A DNA stretch of 64,000 bases from contig SMLU01000002.1 of the NCBI GenBank assembly GCA_007859745.1, forward strand, positions 488,942-552,941, in the 5' to 3' direction. The notes beneath the pieces are model-generated. The model ran no database searches, was not told the origin of the DNA, and saw nothing but the letters and a program-made list of their open reading frames with translations. Below are positions 41,678-48,806 of the stretch, piece by piece. Every line of letters begins with the position of its first letter. Positions within the stretch are counted from its first letter, which is position 1. The DNA comes from Phycisphaerae bacterium RAS1 (GTDB taxonomy: Bacteria > Planctomycetota > Phycisphaerae > UBA1845 > Fen-1342). Both the position numbers and the translations under genes were made by a program.

Positions 41678-44215
41678 CTAGTCCGGCTTCGAGCAGCGCG
41701 CTGTAAGTGTCTCTGCCAGCGCCGCCCATCGTCCGCCCGCGTTTTGAGTCTGATAAGCGCCGAGCAACTCCCGCGCGCCGGGTCGATCACCACGCTGCAG
41801 CCGCAGCGCGACGGCAACCAGCATCGCCTCGCTCGGCAGTTCGCCGCGCGAAAGCGCCAGGCGGATGAACTTCTCGCCACGCTCCAGCTCGGAAGCGTCC
41901 GGCACCGGCGTACCGCGCGCGACCGTATGTGCAAGCTCGACCGCCTCGTCCAGTCGGTTCGCCCGAGTGGTGAGCAGCAGCTTTGCCAGGTTCGCCAGCG
42001 AATTGTCGGATTCCGAACCGAGGAGCTTCTGCGCCAGCTCCTCAGCCCGCTCATCGGCCGCGACCGCCGTCGCCCAAACCCGAAAGGACGCGAGCGCCCG
42101 ATCGTCGGGCCGCTGCCGGGAGGCGTCTGTCCAGGCGAGCGCCGCCTGCCGATAGGCGCCGGTCTGTTCGCACACGGCCTGAAAGCCGCGAAGGGCCGAA
42201 TAATGCGTCGGATCCTGCAGGAGAATCGCGGAATACACCTTGGCGGCGTCATCCCAGTGATGGCTGCGGAGGTGGTACTCGCCAATGGCGAGGGCTGCAT
42301 CCACGCTGCCAGGATCGCGCGCCAGCACGGACTCGGCCAGTGCCCGGCCGCGGTCGCCGCCGCCGGCACGAATCTCGCACAGCGCCAGCCCGACCGTCGC
42401 CCGATTGACGACGGCCGTCGGCGCGTCCGGTGCGTCGCGGGCCGCCTTGAAGCGCGTCGCCGCCGCCGGCGCGTCGCCGAGCGAGTTCAGAAGCAGCTCG
42501 CCATACTCCATGAGTCGAAGCGCGCGATCCGGTGTCTGGTCAGACATGAGCGACTCGAGCCGTGCGTATGCCGCCGCCGCCTGTTCGTACTGTCGCATCG
42601 ACCGATAAGCGAAAGCCAGCCGTACCCAGGTCATCGGCGCGTCGGGTTGAATCTGGCGTGCGAGCTCCGCTTGCGCGAGCGAGTCGGGAAAGTAGCCGCC
42701 AGCCCAGAGCTGGAAGGACAAGCGCCGATGAAAGGCTGCCCGGTCAGGGGTATCCCTGAAATAGCGCCCGCCGTCGGCCCGCGCGAGTGTCGAGGCTTCG
42801 AGGATTGTCGCGCGAAAGCGCTCCTGAGCGATCGCGGGCGCGAGGTTTACGATGTCATTGCCCGGCCGGGCAACCAGGAAACCGTACGCGGCGGCGAGCA
42901 TCTCCATGGCCCGCGGGTCGCCGGGGTTTCTTTGGACGACGCGTTCCGCCCGCTGAAGCGTGCTGCGCGCTGTCGAGGCGAGATGGCGGTCGAACGGCAG
43001 GCAACTGCCGCCGAGCAGCGCGATGACGATGCCCGCCGGCGCCGCGGCCGCCGGACGGCGAATGAAGACCGCCCCCAGTGCGAGCGCCGCGCCGATCAAC
43101 GGGACGTAGAGATATCGATCCTGTGCCGCGGCGACGCGGGCGCCGATCAGCCCGATAACAGGCAAAAGCTGCGCCCAGAATAGGGCGACGCCGATCGCAA
43201 TTGCTCCACCCCATCGCCTCCGTCCGGCCCATGATGCCGCGGCCGTAGTGAACGCCAAGCACGCGGCGCCCGCCAGGACCGGCCAGTAGGTGTAGCTGGT
43301 TTGTGGATCGGGCAGGTGCCAGGGTGAGACGAGCGCCGTCGCAACGATGTTTCGAACATAGAGCCAGGCGCCCAGAAGGCTCCGGGAGAACCGGTCCCCA
43401 AACAGGGCAAGCTCGGCGTCGGCGAGGATGCCGCTCTCGCGGGTGGTCTCGTAGGTCAGGGCGGCGAAAGCGCCGCTGACGACCGTGACGAGGTAAACGC
43501 GTGGCATTTGAAGAGCCGCTCGCCAGCCCAGCCAAGCCGCTTCCAGAACCAGAACCACCAGCGGCCAGCCGGCCAGAACCTTGCACAGGTTGGCGGCGGC
43601 GAGGCAGGTCACCGAACCCAGGAACCAACCGACCTGCCCGGCGGCCTGGCCGGAAGCGAGTGCAGCGATATGCAGTCGCAGGGCCAACAGCCCGAACGTC
43701 GCCGACAGCAGGTGCGTGCGACCCATGTCGGCGGCGTACGCGAGCACAAGCGTGGGGTGCAGGGCCCACGCCAGCGCCAGCGCCGCGGCCAGGCCGTCGC
43801 GCAGGCGAGCGTCGGCGTCCGGCTGCCAGCGACAGAGGAGCACGGAGAGCACGTTCCAGACCAGCAGAGCGTTAAGGGAGTGGAGTAGGACGTCCGTTCG
43901 GCGAATGCCCTCGATTCGACGTTCCCCCCAGAGGGTCCACTCCAGGGCGTAGGTGACGATCGGGATCGGCTGGTACAGATCCTCGTGGACGTGCGTGAAA
44001 ACGCCGAGCAGCCGCGTGACGAACGGCTCGGCGCGGCCCGCGCCGGTCACGTCGCTGTTGTTTGCGATGAAGATCATCTCGTCGCCGGCAATCCAGGGCG
44101 AGGACAGCCCGGGGGAGCCGGCGACCCAGACGGCCACGATGAGCAGAAAGCCGCAGCCGACCTTCTGAGCGGCGGGGACGCGGGCCGGTGCGATGTCGGT
44201 CTGAGTGATGGTCAC
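41678..44215 (-). CDS. Membrane protein with TMTC/PMT-like N-terminal half and C-terminal TPR repeats
   Basis: A protein of 845 residues from GTG 44215; a TTG 12 codons upstream is an alternative. About ten membrane helices occupy residues about 20-420, opening with LSSPWIAGDEMIFIANNSDV (an Asp-Glu pair in the first loop, as in GT-C enzymes) and ALAWALHPTLVLAYAADMGRT. From about residue 440 the protein is soluble and helical, with TPR-like units (MTWVRLAFAYRSMRQYEQAA, DAALAIGEYHLRSHHWDDAA, YSALRGFQAVCEQTGAYRQA). The layout is like eukaryotic TMTC O-mannosyltransferases and many planctomycete membrane-TPR proteins. A glycosyltransferase role is possible but unproven. Confidence 0.8.
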   Translation of the reverse strand: MTITQTDIAPARVPAAQKVGCGFLLIVAVWVAGSPGLSSPWIAGDEMIFIANNSDVTGAGRAEPFVTRLLGVFTHVHEDLYQPIPIVTYALEWTLWGERRIEGIRRTDVLLHSLNALLVWNVLSVLLCRWQPDADARLRDGLAAALALAWALHPTLVLAYAADMGRTHLLSATFGLLALRLHIAALASGQAAGQVGWFLGSVTCLAAANLCKVLAGWPLVVLVLEAAWLGWRAALQMPRVYLVTVVSGAFAALTYETTRESGILADAELALFGDRFSRSLLGAWLYVRNIVATALVSPWHLPDPQTSYTYWPVLAGAACLAFTTAAASWAGRRRWGGAIAIGVALFWAQLLPVIGLIGARVAAAQDRYLYVPLIGAALALGAVFIRRPAAAAPAGIVIALLGGSCLPFDRHLASTARSTLQRAERVVQRNPGDPRAMEMLAAAYGFLVARPGNDIVNLAPAIAQERFRATILEASTLARADGGRYFRDTPDRAAFHRRLSFQLWAGGYFPDSLAQAELARQIQPDAPMTWVRLAFAYRSMRQYEQAAAAYARLESLMSDQTPDRALRLMEYGELLLNSLGDAPAAATRFKAARDAPDAPTAVVNRATVGLALCEIRAGGGDRGRALAESVLARDPGSVDAALAIGEYHLRSHHWDDAAKVYSAILLQDPTHYSALRGFQAVCEQTGAYRQAALAWTDASRQRPDDRALASFRVWATAVAADERAEELAQKLLGSESDNSLANLAKLLLTTRANRLDEAVELAHTVARGTPVPDASELERGEKFIRLALSRGELPSEAMLVAVALRLQRGDRPGARELLGAYQTQNAGGRWAALAETLTARCSKPD

Positions 44216-44317
44216 ACGGCGTGTTATGGCCGCGGGCTGGACGGCATGCAATCAAGCCGCTGCGAAGAGGAGCGTCTGGAAAAAAGTTCTCGTCGGTCGC
44301 CGAGGACTGGGCCGTTC

Positions 44318-44418
44318 TTCCGAACCCGCCGCGCCAAGCGGCGGGGTGACCATCGCAGGCGAGCGGCGGCGCATAGGCCGGGGACGTCAACCCGCCGCTT
44401 GGCGCGGCGGGTTCGGAC
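44318..44418. repeat. Family C palindromic repeat, copy 3 (full)
   Basis: Left arm tccgaacccgccgcgccaag, right arm cgccgcttggcgcggcgggt, spanning about 100 bp with a GC-rich centre. It lies 100 bp upstream of the TMTC-like start, in the 400-bp divergent region before the sugar dehydrogenase gene. Apart from this unit and the tandem repeat that follows, I see no gene in 44216-44614. Confidence 0.9.
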
Positions 44419-44485
44419 AAACAAGCCGGCGGCGGGATCGGAAAAACACGCCGGCGGCGGGATCGGAAAAACACGCCGGCGGCGG
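44417..44485. repeat. 25-bp tandem repeat, 2.7 copies
   Basis: The unit aaaaacacgccggcggcggg plus atcgg occurs at 44442 and 44467 (partial), with a diverged first copy at 44417. It directly abuts the right end of the family C unit. Confidence 0.85.
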
Positions 44486-44614
44486 TTTCAAAGTAATGGC
44501 CCGGTCCGCGGCGTCTGCCGAAAACTCTAGCCCCACTCGCAGAGGCTCTTTGCGGCGTTTCGCCCTTCCCCCGGCTACTGCCGATAAGTAACATGCGGTC
44601 TCGGAGTTGGAACT

Positions 44615-45742
44615 ATGGTGTCTCGGTTTGGCATCCGGGCAGGATTGGTCGGCTGCGCCGCCGTCATGGCGGGGTTGCTGGGGGCGACGTGTGAACTGGC
44701 GCCCGGCGAACTGCCGCCGCCGATCGACGCCGGCGAGCAGTTGAAGGCGGAGTACGTCGTGGCGGGGGCGGCGAAGCCGTCGGCGCTGGCGTTCGCTCCT
44801 GACGGGCGGGTGTTCTACACGGAGAAGGAGACCGGGCGCCTGCGGGTGATCGCCGATGACGTCCTCCTGGAAGCGGCGGTGGCGGAAGTTCCGGTCAATT
44901 TCGCGGGCGACCGCGGACTGCTGGGCGTCGCGGTGCATCCGCGTTTTGAGGACAACGGCCGCGTCTACGTGTTCTATTCGCGCTCCGACAGCGGGGCGAG
45001 CAGCGACGCGCAGGCGGTGGTCGACAACCGCGTCGTGTATTTCGAGGTGGTCGACAACGTCGCGTCGGGCGGCGAGGTGTTCGTCGCGTCGATGCCGGCC
45101 GACATCGGCGAGACGCGCGTGGGTGGGCGGATCACGTTCGCGCCCGACGGCACGCTCCTGGTCGGCCTGGGCGACCTGACCGACGACGCCTCGGCCCAGT
45201 CCGCCACGGCGCTCAACGGCAAGATCCTCCGTTATAACGATGACGGCTCAATTCCCGGCAACAACCCCGGCACCGGTTCGCCGGTCTACGCCCGGGGGCT
45301 GCGTTTTCCGCGCGGTATTGCGTTTGACCCGACCAACGGCGACATCTACGCCACGGAACAAAACGACGGCACGGCGCACGAAGTGAATCGCATCCGCTCC
45401 AGCAGCAACTACGGCTGGCCGGAAGTCGTCGGCAGCGCCGGGAGGGCCGGGTTTACCGATCCGGTCTTCTTCTCCGGCGAGCGGGTCGACATCGCCGGCG
45501 GTTCGTTCAACCCCAGCACGCGCTACGGCCCCGGGCCGCGTTTCAACTACTTCTTCGGCGACGCGAGCCGCCGCACGGTCGTCATGCTGGAGTTCAACGC
45601 GCGGCGCATCGCCGAGCGCACCAGCGTGTTCCTGGGCAATTTCCCGAGCAACATCACGGATGTCGCGTTTACGCCGGCCGGAGCGCTCTACGTGGCGTGC
45701 GAAGACGCGATCTTCCGGATCGTCGGCACGCGGACCAATTGA
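44615..45742 (+). CDS. PQQ-dependent sugar dehydrogenase family protein (GSDH/sorbosone type)
   Basis: A protein of 375 residues, ATG 44615 with GGAG 8 bp upstream and a signal-like N-terminus ending near LLGATC. Six-bladed propeller features: SALAFAPDGRVFYTEKETGRLRV, then FAGDRGLLGVAVHPRFEDNG, VGGRITFAPDGTLLVGLGDL, LNGKILRYNDDGSIPGNNP, YARGLRFPRGIAFDPTNGDI and SNYGWPEVVG. These are the blades and calcium/PQQ-site segments of soluble glucose dehydrogenase-like proteins. It would be periplasmic or lipid-anchored. Some members are not dehydrogenases, so the sugar substrate is only suggested by family. Confidence 0.88.
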   Translation: MVSRFGIRAGLVGCAAVMAGLLGATCELAPGELPPPIDAGEQLKAEYVVAGAAKPSALAFAPDGRVFYTEKETGRLRVIADDVLLEAAVAEVPVNFAGDRGLLGVAVHPRFEDNGRVYVFYSRSDSGASSDAQAVVDNRVVYFEVVDNVASGGEVFVASMPADIGETRVGGRITFAPDGTLLVGLGDLTDDASAQSATALNGKILRYNDDGSIPGNNPGTGSPVYARGLRFPRGIAFDPTNGDIYATEQNDGTAHEVNRIRSSSNYGWPEVVGSAGRAGFTDPVFFSGERVDIAGGSFNPSTRYGPGPRFNYFFGDASRRTVVMLEFNARRIAERTSVFLGNFPSNITDVAFTPAGALYVACEDAIFRIVGTRTN

Positions 45743-45757
45743 CCAAGTTTCACACTG

Positions 45758-47611
45758 ATGGCACACCTTCCGAGCCGCGACCGTAAGGGAGCGGTTTTCA
45801 GCGATCGAGTGGCCACCTCCCCCTTACGGTCGCAGCTCGGATTCGACGATTTTCTCGCCGCACACCGGCGATGGTTTCTGGGGGGGCTGCTCGTCGCGGC
45901 GGTTGCGGTGCGCGTCACTTACTACGTCCAAATCAGCGATGGGCCGCTGCTGCACCAGCATCTGGCGCACGACACGGACATGAACTTCTTTCACGCCTGG
46001 GCAGGCTCGATCGCGGCCGGCGACTGGCTCACCGATCGCAGCCTTCATCCGCACCATTACTGGCATGAGCAGGTCGCGCAGGCATGGCTTCGGCGACACC
46101 CCGAGGCTGCCGGCGGACAATCGACCGAGCCGGGGCCGGACGGCTCCAGCCCCGCTGCACGGGCGATCTGGGATCGATGGTGGGGTGAGAAACGATTTCA
46201 CCAGGAACCGCTCTATGCCTATCTCGTGGGCGCGACCTACGCCATGTTCGGAGCGGATGTTCGCTGGGTCTTCGCGTGGCAGGCGATCCTGGGCGTCTGC
46301 AACGTTTTGCTGATCGTGCGACTGTCGCGGCGCTTGTTCGGGGAAAGCGCGGGGGTCGCCGCCGGCCTGCTGGCGGTTCTGTGCGGCCCGCTCGTGCTCT
46401 ACGACCTGACGCTGCTTCGCACGACGGCGGCCGTCTTTGCAACGCTGGTGCTGATCGAGCTGGGAGATGCGGCGTTGCAGCGCGGCGAATGGCGGCGCTG
46501 GCTGGCGGTCGGCCTGGCAAGCGGCCTGCTGGTGCTGCTCGAAATGAAGTTTGTGCTGCTGGGGATGGGCGTGGCCGCGTTGAGCGCCTGGCGACAGCGG
46601 CGCGAGATTCGAGCGCGTTGGCCGGCGGCGATTGCCTTCGTCGGCGGAACGGCGGCGGCGCTGGCGCCGCTGGTCGCGCGGAACGCGATCGTTGGCGCCC
46701 CCCTGCTGTCGCTGTCGAGCGTCGGGGCCGCGTCGTTTGCGTGTGCCAACACCGGCGGTGCGTCCGCGATCCCGGTCTTCACGCTGGATATGCAGAAGGT
46801 CGCCGAAATCATGGGCAGGACTGACGGGCGCATGGGCGGCGTCCTGGTGGAGACGTTGCGCACGCACTCGGGATTGGCGAGCTACCTGGGACTGATCGGC
46901 GGCAAGCTGGGCAACGTCTGGCACTGGTACGAAGGGCCGAACAACGTCAATCTGTACTACGCACAGCTTCACGCCGGCGTGCTGCGCGTCACGCTCGCGT
47001 CCTTCGCGTTCATCGCGCCGCCTGCGCTGGTCGGGCTGCTGCTTGCGGCGTGGCGAAGGCGGCTGAGCGGCGCGACCGTGATGGCGCTCCTGGCGAGCCT
47101 GGCGCCGCTTTTGCTCTTCAGCGTGCTTGCCCGCTACCGGGCGCCGCTGGTCGCCGTGTGCATTCCGCTGGCGGCGCTGACAGTCGCGAGCCTCGCGCGC
47201 TGGCTTGCGGAGCGGCGGTTCGCCGCGGCGCTGGCGATCGGTGCGGCCGTGGCGGCGGCCGCGGCGTGGACCGGCCGGCCGCTTCAGCCGGGCGAGCAGC
47301 TCATCTACCCGTTCGACTACATCACGCCTTACCAGTATTTCTGGGGGCCGCGCGAGCAGGAAGCGGCGGAGCGCGGTGAGTGGGCTCGATCGGCCGAGAT
47401 CCTGCGGAGTTCGCTGCACTTCGCGCCGCGGCTGGTCGCAGAGCTGGGCGCGGCGCGCCCCGCGCGGAACGAGAGCGAGATGACCCTCGCCGGCGTCTAC
47501 CTTCGTGTCTTTGAGCGCTGGTCGCTGGCGCTGCGAAATGCCGGGCGGCCGGCGGCGGCCGAAGACGCGGCCCGCCGGGTGACGGAGATTCGCGCGGCGC
47601 TGCCGCGCTGA
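45758..47611 (+). CDS. Polytopic membrane protein, glycosyltransferase-39-like
   Basis: A protein of up to 617 residues. The frame starts at ATG 45758 just inside the left edge of a family A repeat, whose sequence encodes the first 28 residues (LPSRDRKGAVF). A GTG at 45809 is an alternative. About ten helices follow, with LAHDTDMNFFHAWAGSIAAG in the first loop (an acidic DTD, as expected for GT-C enzymes), RHPEAAG and a long central loop, and LLYGY-like helices. The C-terminus is soluble and ends with a short helix rich in Arg and Ala. It is adjacent to the HAD phosphatase gene and 15 bp after the sugar dehydrogenase gene, so the three may be an operon. Confidence 0.75.
   Translation: MAHLPSRDRKGAVFSDRVATSPLRSQLGFDDFLAAHRRWFLGGLLVAAVAVRVTYYVQISDGPLLHQHLAHDTDMNFFHAWAGSIAAGDWLTDRSLHPHHYWHEQVAQAWLRRHPEAAGGQSTEPGPDGSSPAARAIWDRWWGEKRFHQEPLYAYLVGATYAMFGADVRWVFAWQAILGVCNVLLIVRLSRRLFGESAGVAAGLLAVLCGPLVLYDLTLLRTTAAVFATLVLIELGDAALQRGEWRRWLAVGLASGLLVLLEMKFVLLGMGVAALSAWRQRREIRARWPAAIAFVGGTAAALAPLVARNAIVGAPLLSLSSVGAASFACANTGGASAIPVFTLDMQKVAEIMGRTDGRMGGVLVETLRTHSGLASYLGLIGGKLGNVWHWYEGPNNVNLYYAQLHAGVLRVTLASFAFIAPPALVGLLLAAWRRRLSGATVMALLASLAPLLLFSVLARYRAPLVAVCIPLAALTVASLARWLAERRFAAALAIGAAVAAAAAWTGRPLQPGEQLIYPFDYITPYQYFWGPREQEAAERGEWARSAEILRSSLHFAPRLVAELGAARPARNESEMTLAGVYLRVFERWSLALRNAGRPAAAEDAARRVTEIRAALPR
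45768..45843. repeat. Family A repeat, copy 5, overlapping a gene start
   Basis: An inverted version: left arm ccgagccgcgaccgtaaggg and right arm cccccttacggtcgcagctcgg, a stronger palindrome than other copies. It covers the first 28 codons of the membrane-protein reading frame that starts at 45758. Confidence 0.85.
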
Positions 47612-47636
47612 CCTGTCGGTTATCATCCGGCCGCCA

Positions 47637-48350
47637 ATGAGCAGCCCACGGCCAGAACTGTCCGCCGCATCCACCGCCGGCCGCGCCCGCCGCGCGACCT
47701 GGGCGGTCATTTTCGATCTCGACGGCGTTCTTACGGATACGTCGGAACTGCATTACCAAAGCTGGCAGGAGCTGGCGGACACGCTGGGCATTCCCTTTGA
47801 CCGCGCGCGAAACGAGGCCCTGCGCGGCATCAGCCGGATGGAGAGCCTGCGCATCGTGCTCGATTCGCACTGGGAGGCCTTCACGCCGGCGCAGCGACAG
47901 GCGCTGACGGAACACAAGAATGACTCCTACGTGCAGAAGGTCGCCGGGCTCACGCCGCGCGACCTGTTTCCCGGCGTCGAGCGGCTGCTGCGCGAGCTGC
48001 GCGCGGCGGGCGCGGCCGTCGCGGTGGCGTCGTCGAGCCGAAATGCCGCGGCCGTGATTGAGCGGCTGGGGATTGCGCCGCTGCTGGACGCGGTGGTCGA
48101 TGCGAACCTGGCGCCGCGCTCCAAGCCGGACCCGCAGGTTTTCCTGGTCGCGGCGGAACAGGTCTGCGTGGCGCCCGTGTGCTGCGTCGTGGTCGAGGAC
48201 GCCGAAAGCGGCGTCGCGGCGGGACTGGCGGCAGGGATGAAGGTCGCGGGCGTCGGTCCGGTGGAGCGCGTGGGGCGCGCGAATGTTCAGGTCGCGGCGA
48301 CGGGCGACCTGACGGCTGCGATTTTGCGTCGATTGTGCGTGGGAGAGTGA
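47637..48350 (+). CDS. Beta-phosphoglucomutase-like HAD-family phosphatase
   Basis: A protein of 237 residues, ATG 47637, 25 bp after the previous stop. HAD motifs: FDLDGVLTDTSELHYQSWQE (motif I with the nucleophile Asp and the following acid/base Asp), ALRGISRMESLRIVL (the cap signature of beta-phosphoglucomutases), VASSSRNAAAVIERLG (motif II Ser), RSKPDPQVFLVAAEQ (motif III Lys) and VVVEDAESGVAAGLAAGMKV (motif IV). It interconverts beta-glucose 1- and 6-phosphate in related enzymes, or is a close phosphatase. The cytoplasmic location and clustering with a sugar dehydrogenase suggest sugar metabolism. Confidence 0.9.
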   Translation: MSSPRPELSAASTAGRARRATWAVIFDLDGVLTDTSELHYQSWQELADTLGIPFDRARNEALRGISRMESLRIVLDSHWEAFTPAQRQALTEHKNDSYVQKVAGLTPRDLFPGVERLLRELRAAGAAVAVASSSRNAAAVIERLGIAPLLDAVVDANLAPRSKPDPQVFLVAAEQVCVAPVCCVVVEDAESGVAAGLAAGMKVAGVGPVERVGRANVQVAATGDLTAAILRRLCVGE

Positions 48351-48404
48351 CTCGCGAATTCCTGTTCCGCACAACCGTGAGCGATCGGCGCCACATCTGC
48401 CGGG

Positions 48405-48531
48405 GACGTCGACCCGCCGCTTGGCGCGGCGGGTTCGGACGGCTGAGCCCGCGGCGGGTTCGGACAGATCGGCGGCCGGGCTGTCTTTCAGAACCCGCCG
48501 CGCCAAGCGGCGGGTTGACGATCGGCAGCGA
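48405..48531. repeat. Family C repeats, two halves in reversed order
   Basis: A right-type half (gtcgacccgccgcttggcgc, from 48409) comes first. An internal partial copy follows (cgcggcgggttcggacagat), then a left-type half (cagaacccgccgcgccaagc) at 48489. The order is inverted compared with the full units, so recombination between copies or two independent insertions is likely. The 48351-48806 gap holds no gene besides these. A TTGACC-17-TACGCT pair at 48549-48577 is a weak promoter candidate for the next gene. Confidence 0.85.
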
Positions 48532-48806
48532 TCGGACGAAGAAGTTCGTTGACCCGCGGAAATCGCATCGGTACGCTGGAGGGGTCCAGTGAACCGCGTG
48601 ATGGGGGACCGGACTCTCGGTGTGAATCGGCTGCACAAGAACCGCTCCCGAGGCGCCACCGCGCGGCGGGCAGACGCGAACCGTGCGCCGATATTCGCGC
48701 TGGTTGGGCAAGGTGCGGCCCGCGGCGGCGTTCAGCATCAAGCGGCTGCCCGCGCTGGGCGGTTTGATAGACTCGCAGGTCAACACTCATTTCAGGAGGA
48801 ACGGCA

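Noticed and set aside
48549-48577. Promoter TTGACC-17-TACGCT upstream of the Cys-rich gene
   Set aside because: Only the -35 is good and the distance to the start is about 230 bp. It is mentioned as weak in the repeat entry but not listed separately.
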